Shown here: positions 8,483 through 15,441 of the stretch, piece after piece
Numbering within the stretch: position 1 is the stretch's first letter
How the letters are laid out: every line of letters begins with the position of its first letter
Source of the DNA: SIG299 sp045593825
GTDB taxonomy: Bacteria > Bacillota > Clostridia > Lachnospirales > Lachnospiraceae
Assembly: GCA_045593825.1 (NCBI GenBank)
Contig: JAZNXI010000103.1
Span: 1 to 17,825, forward strand
Direction: 5' to 3'
Length of the DNA stretch: 17,825 bases
Position numbers and translations under genes: made by a program
The notes under the pieces: model-generated
Told to the model about the DNA's origin: nothing
Seen by the model: only the letters and a program-made list of their open reading frames with translations
Databases searched by the model: none

Positions 8483-8554
8483 GTTCGAACACTCCGGTCG
8501 GTGCAGTCACGAGAACATTGAAGACAAGCCGCCCGGCAACCTCAAAAAATCAAG
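8483..8554. other. Unassigned GC-richer stretch between tRNA terminator and Fic promoter
   Basis: About 65 bases, visibly richer in GC than either flank, that no gene explains. It is open in both directions: forward as part of a 35-codon frame from ATG at 8469 to TAA at 8576, and in reverse with residues such as EVAGRLVFNVLVTAPTGVFE. Neither frame has a ribosome binding site. It may be a gene remnant or a dispersed repeat. I do not recognise it. Confidence 0.35.
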
Positions 8555-8584
8555 TTGCATTATATGTAACGTATAACGTATAAT
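8555..8584 (+). promoter_or_regulatory. Promoter of the Fic-lipoprotein unit
   Basis: -35 TTGCAT (8555-8560), an 18-base spacer and a perfect -10 TATAAT (8579-8584). The spacer contains two tandem copies of AACGTAT (8568-8574, 8575-8581), the second running into the -10 box. The transcript start is predicted near 8591. Confidence 0.65.
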
Positions 8585-8592
8585 ATAGGTGT

Positions 8593-8606
8593 AACTGCCG
8601 GCAGTT
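8593..8606. promoter_or_regulatory. Perfect 14-bp palindrome in the Fic leader, candidate operator
   Basis: AACTGCCGGCAGTT is its own reverse complement. It sits at the predicted transcript start, 19 bases before the Fic start codon, and is followed by a short T run (TTTTT from 8605). The position suits a repressor operator. As RNA it could form only a 5-bp stem with a 4-base loop. Confidence 0.5.
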
Positions 8607-8625
8607 TTTGATAGGTGGTGTTAGT

Positions 8626-9351
8626 ATGGATATGCAAAGAATACTGGAAAAAAAGAACAGACTTCAACGGGAAATTGGTAAGATTGATGCGGTGACTCTT
8701 TCTTCCTATGACAAGGACTTTGAATTGACCTTTACGCACAATTCTACTGCCATTGAGGGTAACACGCTTACCTTAATGGAAACAAAGGTTATCTTGGAAG
8801 ATGGGATTACTATTGGTGGTAAGGAACTGAGGGAGATTTATGAGGTTGTTAACCACAAGAAAGCCTATCGATATGTAAAACAATGTATTGCTGAGTCAAA
8901 ACCTTTAGAGGAGCATATTGTCAAAGATATCCACGCTATTTTGACGGAAAATATTATTCTTGGTGGAATATACAGAAATCAGGAAGTGCGAATCAGCGGG
9001 GCAAAGCATACGCCGCCAAGCGGACAGGAAATGTACGTGCAGATTAAAGGGTTTTATGAGGAATTAAAAGAAAAAGCAGAAAACAATCCTCTGGAATTGG
9101 CGGCATGGACTCATGCGGAGTTTGTACGGATTCATCCTTTTGTAGACGGTAACGGAAGAACTTCCAGATTGTTGATGAATTATCAGTTAATGGCAAACGG
9201 TTTTCTGCCGGTATCCATAGCAAAGGAAGACCGCCTGGAATATTATCTTGCGTTGGAAGAATTCGCAGTAAATAAAGATTTACAGCCGTTTTTGGAATTA
9301 GTTGCAAAACTGGAAGAAGAACGGTTAGATGAATATTTAAGTTTGATGTAG
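8626..9351 (+). CDS. Fic-domain protein (probable AMP transferase) with N-terminal inhibitory motif
   Basis: Fic proteins usually transfer AMP, or another nucleotide part, from a nucleotide onto a hydroxyl group of a target protein, in the cytoplasm. The 241-residue product has the full core HPFVDGNGRTSR, with catalytic H170, D174 and the phosphate-binding GNGR at 175-178. It also has an N-terminal STAIEG motif (S40-G45, E44) matching the [S/T]xxxE[G/N] inhibitory helix of class II Fic proteins, in which the Glu blocks productive ATP binding. The protein should therefore be self-restrained, without a separate antitoxin. No DNA-binding domain is evident. The ATG at 8626 is chosen because AGGTGGTG (8613-8620) precedes it; a TTG at 8608 lies before that site. 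The lipoprotein gene follows 58 bases later with no terminator between. The target is unknown. Confidence 0.9.
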   Translation: MDMQRILEKKNRLQREIGKIDAVTLSSYDKDFELTFTHNSTAIEGNTLTLMETKVILEDGITIGGKELREIYEVVNHKKAYRYVKQCIAESKPLEEHIVKDIHAILTENIILGGIYRNQEVRISGAKHTPPSGQEMYVQIKGFYEELKEKAENNPLELAAWTHAEFVRIHPFVDGNGRTSRLLMNYQLMANGFLPVSIAKEDRLEYYLALEEFAVNKDLQPFLELVAKLEEERLDEYLSLM

Positions 9352-9409
9352 CTGTGTTATCATATAGGAAGACAGATAGCAATCAAAATCTTTTGTAGGA
9401 GGAAAACTA

Positions 9410-11071
9410 ATGCAAAACCGACCTGTCTCACGGCGTTTCATCTATATGGTTTTCTTTATGTTATTTGTTATGGCCGGTTGTGCAACCCAAAATGATGCTT
9501 CAGCCCCAACAGCTACCACGACTCCGAAGGAGACGTTGGCACCAACGCCAACTACAGTACCAACTCCGGAACCGACAATGGCACCGGTCCGGGAACAGTA
9601 TGAATACAAGCAGAGGGAAAAGGTTTGCTATTTTCCTTCTTTTACGAATGAAAATGAGAAAACAGAAATTTTGAGCGTAACCACGGAGGATGGTTCCTTT
9701 GTCTGCATGACAACGGATGAGGTGCAGGCGGATTCTTTCATTAACGCACAACGCACACTCCTGCATTTCCTTCAGGAGAATGGGGTGGAAGTACGGGAAC
9801 TGAACTATGTCGCCCTGAATTTTGATGACAACTTTAGTGAAAGTGAAAAAGACAAAGCATACATTGCCCTTTCGTCCACAGAATCCTGGCAGCAGGTGCT
9901 TGTGACCTTACAGGCTCTTTGGGGAGATTTTACCGATTACGGATATGTTTATGCTATGGCCGATACCATTGCCTCACAGCTTGGGTGGGAAACGGCTGCT
10001 TTGGAGGCGGCAGAGGATTCTGCGATGGATGCGTTTTTCTGCGAAAATACCGAGGACCTCAACCTTTTATACCCTTCTTTTACGGAACTTTATGCAACAG
10101 AGGAAACCATGAAGTATTCCAAATTACTTAGTCTTTCTTTACTTGAACAAATTAACTGGTGTGAGGCATTAAAGAAGCCAATCGCAACACAGCTTCAGGA
10201 GTTTGAGGGGGTACTTCTTGGGTATGCCGGGAAAATCGGAGCTTCGTTTTCGCTGCTGGATTGTGACTTCGCATACCGGGGGCCTTATCTGCCCCTTTGC
10301 GTTCAGACAACCTATGCCACACATGTTATAGACCACGGTTACAAGGATTATTACAGTGATATATATGGAGACTATTTTGGCGATTATGTAACCATTTACC
10401 AAACGGCGGAGATAATTGACAAAGAAATGGTGGAAGAGGCCCGGCGCTTTGGCTTAGAGGACCGCGTAGGTAATTTTTGTTTCAACTGGCTTTCCGAATA
10501 CAGTGCCATGGCAAAACGTGCAAAAGGTCGGGTCGGTTACTGTCATCCTTCAATGAAAGAGGCATTTGTAACAAGCGTCGATTTTTATATGCATGAATAT
10601 TACCATTACTTAGAGCACTTACTGAATCCGGATTCGCCGCTATCCTTCTCCTGGCAATCCCAGGCCTTTTGCGAAATCGGAAATTCCCATTCCCGGTATC
10701 CTCTCTATCGTATAGAAAAACTATTCACGCAGGATTTTGCATTGATGGAACTTTTTTATTCCTTTACCGGGCGCACTTACCGGTCAGGGGTAGAAGATTT
10801 TTTTGAAACAATTGATATTTTGTGTTATATATACGATGAATTTAGTTTTGATTATCACAACGGAGGACCATCCGTTAATTCTTTCACCTACTATTTAATC
10901 AAACAATTTGGAGAAGATACGATATCTAACCTGATGCTGTTTCCGGATACGGTTGTTGAAGTTACCGGTAAGACCTGGGACACCCTGAAAGAGGAATGGA
11001 AACAATATATTTTGGATAAGTATGCCGGTAAGGAAATTCCGGACGGGATGAGAGAGTATTTATACTATTAA
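9410..11071 (+). CDS. Lipoprotein with HExxH zinc-protease motif, otherwise unrecognised
   Basis: A 553-residue surface lipoprotein. The N-terminus has basic residues, a hydrophobic stretch and a lipobox VMAGC, with C24 the lipidated cysteine, then a Thr/Pro-rich spacer (about 30-58), and the rest is soluble. The only catalytic signature I see is MHEYYHYLEHLL, which contains HExxH (H395, E396, H399). E422, in WQSQAFCEIGN 23 residues after H399, could be the third zinc ligand, as in gluzincin peptidases. I infer a membrane-tethered metallopeptidase but recognise no family, and HExxH alone is weak evidence. The start is firm: AGGAGG (9397-9402) lies seven bases before ATG. It follows the Fic gene closely and probably shares its promoter. 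The spacer resembles that of the pectate lyase, but codon use is more mixed, which suggests lower expression. Confidence 0.7.
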   Translation: MQNRPVSRRFIYMVFFMLFVMAGCATQNDASAPTATTTPKETLAPTPTTVPTPEPTMAPVREQYEYKQREKVCYFPSFTNENEKTEILSVTTEDGSFVCMTTDEVQADSFINAQRTLLHFLQENGVEVRELNYVALNFDDNFSESEKDKAYIALSSTESWQQVLVTLQALWGDFTDYGYVYAMADTIASQLGWETAALEAAEDSAMDAFFCENTEDLNLLYPSFTELYATEETMKYSKLLSLSLLEQINWCEALKKPIATQLQEFEGVLLGYAGKIGASFSLLDCDFAYRGPYLPLCVQTTYATHVIDHGYKDYYSDIYGDYFGDYVTIYQTAEIIDKEMVEEARRFGLEDRVGNFCFNWLSEYSAMAKRAKGRVGYCHPSMKEAFVTSVDFYMHEYYHYLEHLLNPDSPLSFSWQSQAFCEIGNSHSRYPLYRIEKLFTQDFALMELFYSFTGRTYRSGVEDFFETIDILCYIYDEFSFDYHNGGPSVNSFTYYLIKQFGEDTISNLMLFPDTVVEVTGKTWDTLKEEWKQYILDKYAGKEIPDGMREYLYY

Positions 11072-11078
11072 TGTAACA

Positions 11079-11102
11079 CAGGGGCACCAAACAGTGCCCC
11101 TG
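11079..11102. terminator. Hairpin shared by two converging genes
   Basis: A perfect 9-bp stem, CAGGGGCAC with GTGCCCCTG, around a 6-base loop. It sits in the 39 bases between the stop codons of the lipoprotein (plus) and ClC (minus) genes. Interrupted T's follow on the plus side (ATTTTATTTTT), and the minus side has only a weak T tract. It is probably a bidirectional terminator. Confidence 0.75.
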
Positions 11103-11110
11103 AAACTATT

Positions 11111-12685
11111 TTATTTTTCCATTTCTACATCATCTCCGGCAATTCCTTTTAATAATTCAAGAATTTCTTCTTCCTCATAGTAGGCGGCGCGGAGAACCAC
11201 CTTGTCGCCTTCATACAGGCGTTGTTCGCCGTCATCCATTTCTTCTAAGGTGTTATTTTCTGCGTGGACGATGCTTTCAATAACGGAGGCGTGTGGCCAC
11301 ATAATGTCGCGGACTGCTTTGCCAACGGCAAAGTCATTAGGAGAAACATAGAGGGTAAAGCGGGCAAATTTCTTTTCCTTGCCGTGGTGGTAGGCTTCCG
11401 TCATTTCCTCCAGAGCTTTGTCGTAGAATGGTGTCTGGTTGAATAGCTCGGTTACCAGGCTCACTACAAAAACAACGATGGCTATGTAAAACAGGGCACT
11501 GAACTGGCCGGAAAGCTCAATAAACAGCACGGAGGCGGTAAGTGGAGCCCTAAGTGTACCGCCGATGAATGCGCACATACCAAGGAAAATAGTGACTGTG
11601 GAAAGCTCTGCCGGCATACCAAGGAGAACCAACAGCCTGGTCGCGATAGCTGCCGCTAAAACACCGATAGCCAGGGTCGGAATAAAGATGCCGCCGGTGG
11701 CGCCGCTATCGGTAATAAGGAGCATCATCACTAGGCGGATGATAAACAGAGCGAGTAACAGCCAAAGGGTCATATTGTGCTCTAATACATGCTCAATCAT
11801 ATGGTGGCCGCTGTAGGCTGCGTCAGTCATGCAAAAGCCAAGAATTCCCGCCAAGGTAAAGGTAACCAGAAGCTTTACAGGAACCGGACCCTTTTTGCCT
11901 TTGCCGGTGAAGCGGCGGAACAATAAAATGGAGCCGTCAAACAGGGCAACCGCCAGGGCAATCAGCACGCCAAGCAGGATAAGGTAGCCCACATGGGATA
12001 ACTGAAAAGCCGGAAGCCCGCTTAAATGGAACAGTGCAGGGTTTGTATCAAACAGGCCGCAAAGCACCAGGTTGGTGCCGGTGGCGGAAAGCACCGCCAT
12101 GGATACGGTCAGAACTAACATTGGGGAGAAACGCTTGTGGATTTCCTCTAAGGCAAACAAAATGCCGGAAAGAGGAGAGCCGGTAGCTACGGCAAAGCCA
12201 GCCGCTGCGCCGCCGGTCATGACGTAGCGGTTCCATGCCACGTTCTTTTTGGAGGCCTTTCCCGTCATACAGCCAAGGGAAGTTCCCATAAGCACAGCAG
12301 GGCCTTCGCTTCCGCAAGGGAGTCCCGCAAAAAAGCTAATCATGCTGCCTACAAAGGTGCCGAGCAGGGTTTTAAACCAGCGAAACGGCAACACACCACG
12401 CAAGATGCCTTCACTTCGCGGAATGCCGCCGCCTTTACATTCAGGAACTGTTTTGTGAATAAAGGACATGAGTACGGCAAGCACGGCTAAAACTGCAAAG
12501 ACTAATAAAACCGTCAGCCAGGATTCCTTTGCAAGAACATATAAGTTCCGGGATAATTTTTCTGCCCGTCCTGCTAAAAATTTAAATAAAAAAATGGTGG
12601 CGCCGGTAAATACGCCGGTAAGCACGCCGTAACCAATGCAGGGCAGTATGTTTGCGATATACTCTTTGTAATTCTTTTGTTTCAT
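11111..12685 (-). CDS. ClC-family chloride/proton antiporter with C-terminal RCK (TrkA-C) domain
   Basis: A 524-residue polytopic membrane protein moving Cl- (or another small anion) against H+. ClC selectivity motifs are in order: GGGIP (85-89), GSEGP (125-129) with the gating glutamate E127, and GGIFIP near residue 331. The helix containing PLSGILFALEE places E180/E181 where exchangers carry the internal proton glutamate, so I favour antiporter over channel. After the membrane domain (about 1-435), residues about 445-515 look like a TrkA-C/RCK-C regulatory domain, which in other transporters binds nucleotides or ions, rather than the CBS pair seen in many ClC proteins. An AGAGG ribosome site lies eight bases before the ATG. 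It is the last gene of the minus-strand run, 34 bases after the small membrane protein gene. The transported ion is uncertain: Cl- is likely, and fluoride-type ClC motifs are not evident. Confidence 0.88.
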   Translation of the reverse strand: MKQKNYKEYIANILPCIGYGVLTGVFTGATIFLFKFLAGRAEKLSRNLYVLAKESWLTVLLVFAVLAVLAVLMSFIHKTVPECKGGGIPRSEGILRGVLPFRWFKTLLGTFVGSMISFFAGLPCGSEGPAVLMGTSLGCMTGKASKKNVAWNRYVMTGGAAAGFAVATGSPLSGILFALEEIHKRFSPMLVLTVSMAVLSATGTNLVLCGLFDTNPALFHLSGLPAFQLSHVGYLILLGVLIALAVALFDGSILLFRRFTGKGKKGPVPVKLLVTFTLAGILGFCMTDAAYSGHHMIEHVLEHNMTLWLLLALFIIRLVMMLLITDSGATGGIFIPTLAIGVLAAAIATRLLVLLGMPAELSTVTIFLGMCAFIGGTLRAPLTASVLFIELSGQFSALFYIAIVVFVVSLVTELFNQTPFYDKALEEMTEAYHHGKEKKFARFTLYVSPNDFAVGKAVRDIMWPHASVIESIVHAENNTLEEMDDGEQRLYEGDKVVLRAAYYEEEEILELLKGIAGDDVEMEK

Positions 12686-12719
12686 AACAGGAACCTCTTT
12701 CTGTAGTAATGATGCGGGT

Positions 12720-13118
12720 TTATTTATTCAGTACTTTTTCAAAAATCAGGCCGGAAATAAACCAGGCCGGGGCATAATCCAAGCGGATCAGCCCTTTATA
12801 ATTATATTTTGCTTTGCTGTAATCCCACGGACAGGATTTATGCTTCTTTAAAATGGAGCCGCTGAAAAATTCTCCCGTAAAAATCAGCATGGTATACAGG
12901 ATGCCACGGATAACGGTTGGTACACCTTTTAACAATTTACTGATGGGAGCAAACAGGGCAGCCATGCCGTAAATAGGAAACATCCAGACCGAGGTCTGGC
13001 AGCGCAGGGTCTTGTCTTTGTGGCAGCGGATAGCGTCCATGCCGGTCCAAAAGCATTCCATGCACCAGCCCATCAGTCCGCACACAAAGAAATTTTTAAT
13101 AAATTTAAGTAATGACAT
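12720..13118 (-). CDS. Small membrane protein, putative ABC-transporter type IV family
   Basis: A 132-residue protein with three or four predicted membrane segments: residues about 5-25, 45-65 (WMFPIYGMAALFAPI), 70-90 and 113-128. Features resembling the widespread putative ABC-transporter type IV family are GWCMECFW near the N-terminus, the PIYG motif, ILKKHKSCPWDYS and the closing RLDYAPAWFISGLIFE. The function is unknown in general, and the family name does not establish transport. Charged loops rich in Lys, Cys and Trp lie between the helices. The start at 13118 is served by AGGAAGG, about 11 bases upstream, which falls inside the 3' arm of a strong hairpin. It lies 65 bases after the metallophosphoesterase gene and 34 before the ClC gene, so co-transcription with both is likely. 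Confidence 0.7.
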   Translation of the reverse strand: MSLLKFIKNFFVCGLMGWCMECFWTGMDAIRCHKDKTLRCQTSVWMFPIYGMAALFAPISKLLKGVPTVIRGILYTMLIFTGEFFSGSILKKHKSCPWDYSKAKYNYKGLIRLDYAPAWFISGLIFEKVLNK

Positions 13119-13120
13119 GA

Positions 13121-13171
13121 AAAGACGTTCCTTCCTGTTTAAGTTAAACTTAGTATGGAGGGAACGTCTTT
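13121..13171 (-). promoter_or_regulatory. Hairpin covering the RBS of the small membrane protein gene
   Basis: Arms 13121-13131 and 13161-13171 pair perfectly over 11 bp (AAAGACGTTCC with GGAACGTCTTT). After one C-A mismatch in the minus-strand RNA, three more pairs follow. The 3' arm of that RNA contains the AGGAAGG ribosome site and is followed by only four T's before the ATG. It starts 12 bases after the metallophosphoesterase stop. It may be a weak terminator, an mRNA-stabilising structure or a translational switch. Confidence 0.6.
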
Positions 13172-13183
13172 ATTTTATGCTAT

Positions 13184-14878
13184 TTACTTTGCATTTTCAA
13201 CCTCAATTTTATCTCCGTATACAATATCTGCAAACCATGGGGAAATGATGTTTTCCAAAGCCTGCTGTTTTTCGTTGGTATAACGGAGTGTGGTGGTGTT
13301 GCCATCGCTCGTGGCAGCTACACCAATAAAGTGGGTATCAAACACATGCTCCGGATAGGTTAACTGCTGGCCTTCGGTTTTTTTGGAAACCAGAATGGCA
13401 GGGAAGTTGGCATTAGTCATAATTCGCTTGCTGTTACCGGTGGCTTTTCCACTGTATTCTTCACACATGACCAGAGTGGAACCATTTTCAAAGGCATCGT
13501 CGATAAACCAAAGTTCATGGGTATGTCCGCCAAAGAGCAGAGTCAGGTTCATCTGATTCAAGCGCTCAATCCAGGCATCCTTCCATGCGGCCGCATGGTC
13601 GCTTTTATATTTGATGGTTAACGGAATATGGCAAACCGCAATGCGGTAATCTACGCCCGGCGCATTATATTCGGTGTCTGCGTTGGCAATGATTTCGTCT
13701 AAGAATGCAGTCTGCTCGTCGCGGTAAGCATCAAATTTGGCGGCACCATAATATTCCACAAAGTCATCCGCATGGTCTTCACCTACATCCAGGACGACGC
13801 CCCAGATGTTTTTGATGCGGAAGGTAAAATAGAAGTCGGTGCCCTTTGCGCCTACATAATTATAAAATTCATGGGCTTTTACACCCTTGGTTTCGTGGTT
13901 GCCTCTGGCATAAATCACAGGAACTTCGCCCTTAGTGATTTCTCCGCACATGCGGAAGGTTTCTTCTAAGTCAGAGGTGCGGTCAATCCAACTGACCTGG
14001 TCGCCGCAGTTGATGAGGAAATCAAGGTCATCACCAAAGTAGGATGCAGCAGCAACCGGAGTTTTTGTTATGTTATGGACATCGGAAATGGCATAATAGT
14101 TTAAACCGTCCTCCGGAGTAACGCCACGCCAGTGAAAGTCTTTGGAGATGGTTTTGCCCTGCATGGAGGAGTAAGGACCGCGAAGAATCATTGCCTTGGC
14201 ACAGAGTGTGTATCCGCCGGCGTTATCCAAGGCTTCCATTGGCACGGAAATCTTATGGATGCGGCTTTCGGTGGTGCGGTAGCCGGCATAGGTTTCGTTG
14301 TATTCCACGCCATCAATTTCCACCCAGGCAGTACCTTTGGCACGGGTAGTAAATACAATCTGGTAGGTATCCTCCACAGCAAATACCGCAGGAGTGCAGT
14401 TGATACTGTTCGGAAGAAGAACATCAAACTGCCATAAAAGACCGCCAACAAAGAAAAGTACTATAAGCACGGAAGAAATCCATTTTCGCTGGAAAAACTT
14501 CTGCTTTGGAAGTACAAAAATGAGGCAGTAGAGCAGTGCAATGATTGCAAGGTAAAGCGCCCCATAGAAAAATTCCCGGATAAAATAGTGGGAAGCTTCC
14601 GTGGTCAGGGAAATGATATAAGCATCCAGTCCTAAGAAGACCAGTCCCAGTACAAAAAACAGGATGGCGGGAATCAAATAGAACTTTTTATTCAGGCTCA
14701 TCAGGGTTGCTGTGATGCAGGCCCCCACTAAAGTGAATAAAAGGATATACGGCATGGAATCAAAGGTGTAGCGGATGATGCCGGACCACATAGAGCGGAT
14801 GCCGAAATAGCAAAGCAGGTTCAATACTAAAAATATATTACTGCTGATGAACAGCCATGGTTTGCATTGTTTTTTCAT
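13184..14878 (-). CDS. Membrane-anchored calcineurin-like metallophosphoesterase
   Basis: A 564-residue membrane protein with four or five hydrophobic helices in the first 150 residues. A beta-rich region follows (about 160-255) that resembles the N-terminal domain of purple acid phosphatases, and then a complete calcineurin-like phosphoesterase domain (about 258-530). The two-metal motifs are all present: DVH (D266, H268), GDQ (D293), GNHE (N327, H328), the single H417 and GGHTH (H452, H454). It should hydrolyse a phosphoester, probably outside the membrane given the topology, but I cannot predict the substrate. AAGGAG sits six bases before the ATG, which supports the start. It lies 43 bases after pncC and ahead of the small membrane protein gene. 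Fold and catalytic motifs are secure, cellular role is not. Confidence 0.85.
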   Translation of the reverse strand: MKKQCKPWLFISSNIFLVLNLLCYFGIRSMWSGIIRYTFDSMPYILLFTLVGACITATLMSLNKKFYLIPAILFFVLGLVFLGLDAYIISLTTEASHYFIREFFYGALYLAIIALLYCLIFVLPKQKFFQRKWISSVLIVLFFVGGLLWQFDVLLPNSINCTPAVFAVEDTYQIVFTTRAKGTAWVEIDGVEYNETYAGYRTTESRIHKISVPMEALDNAGGYTLCAKAMILRGPYSSMQGKTISKDFHWRGVTPEDGLNYYAISDVHNITKTPVAAASYFGDDLDFLINCGDQVSWIDRTSDLEETFRMCGEITKGEVPVIYARGNHETKGVKAHEFYNYVGAKGTDFYFTFRIKNIWGVVLDVGEDHADDFVEYYGAAKFDAYRDEQTAFLDEIIANADTEYNAPGVDYRIAVCHIPLTIKYKSDHAAAWKDAWIERLNQMNLTLLFGGHTHELWFIDDAFENGSTLVMCEEYSGKATGNSKRIMTNANFPAILVSKKTEGQQLTYPEHVFDTHFIGVAATSDGNTTTLRYTNEKQQALENIISPWFADIVYGDKIEVENAK

Positions 14879-14921
14879 AGGATTCTCCTTGGTACTTTAT
14901 TTTACTTAAGAAGTGTTGGAC

Positions 14922-15401
14922 TTACTGCGATACCAACTCTAACGCTGTGTTCAACGCATATTCTGTGCTGAGTGCCCGGACTTCATTTCTGCCGGGATTG
15001 CCAAACTGACAGGTGCGGGTGGTAGTTTTACCGTCTACGTAAAAGCCAAAACAAACCATGCCCACAGGCTTTTTATCTGTGCCGCCGGATGGTCCCGCAA
15101 TGCCGGAAATGGCAATGCCAACCTCAGAATTTGCTTCTTTTGCAACGCCTGCTGCCATTTCAGATACCACTTCTTCACTGACTACGCCGTATTTTGCAAT
15201 GGTTTCCGGGGAAACGTCCAGGTACTTGATTTTAGCTTCGTTGGCATAGGTGACAAAGCTGGCGTCCAATACCCGGGAAGCGTTTGCTACGTTTACAACA
15301 CGGGATGCCACCAGGCCTCCGGTACAGGACTCTGCGCAGGAAATGTGCCAATTTTTATCTATGAGTTTATTTACCAGTTGTTCTTCTAAGGAAGGGGTCA
15401 T
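14922..15401 (-). CDS. pncC: Nicotinamide-nucleotide amidase (CinA C-terminal type)
   Basis: A stand-alone CinA C-terminal domain of 159 residues, the usual length. This enzyme deamidates nicotinamide mononucleotide to nicotinic acid mononucleotide, recycling pyridine nucleotides in the cytoplasm. Signatures are AESCTGG (23-29), in which S25 is the expected nucleophile, and SGIAGPSGGTDKKPVGMV later on. The N-terminal MoCF-like domain of full CinA is absent, so the competence-damage label sometimes attached to this family does not apply. GAGG about ten bases upstream supports the start. It lies 40 bases after cobB, and the two proteins act on adjoining steps of NAD use. Confidence 0.92.
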   Translation of the reverse strand: MTPSLEEQLVNKLIDKNWHISCAESCTGGLVASRVVNVANASRVLDASFVTYANEAKIKYLDVSPETIAKYGVVSEEVVSEMAAGVAKEANSEVGIAISGIAGPSGGTDKKPVGMVCFGFYVDGKTTTRTCQFGNPGRNEVRALSTEYALNTALELVSQ

Positions 15402-15441
15402 GTTGATAGTTCCTCACTTTCAAAAGATATAGTGGTTGCAG

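Noticed and set aside
8520..8550. SAM riboswitch suggested by GCCCGGCAACCTC
   Set aside because: The other conserved elements of the fold are absent, the site lies upstream of the promoter of the next gene, and the tRNA terminator stops transcription before it.
8374..8583. Plus-strand frame starting inside the tRNA
   Set aside because: It translates the tRNA, its terminator and the Fic promoter; no coding signals.
8608..8625. TTG start for the Fic protein
   Set aside because: The ribosome site AGGTGGTG lies downstream of it and serves the ATG at 8626.
8368..8626. Integration site of a mobile element at tRNA-Gly
   Set aside because: No integrase, no repeat of the tRNA 3' end in the window, and the tRNA is complete with its own terminator.
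9465..9766. Frames on both strands within the lipoprotein gene start
   Set aside because: Overlapping out-of-frame translations of the Thr/Pro spacer; the lipobox frame with AGGAGG is the real one.
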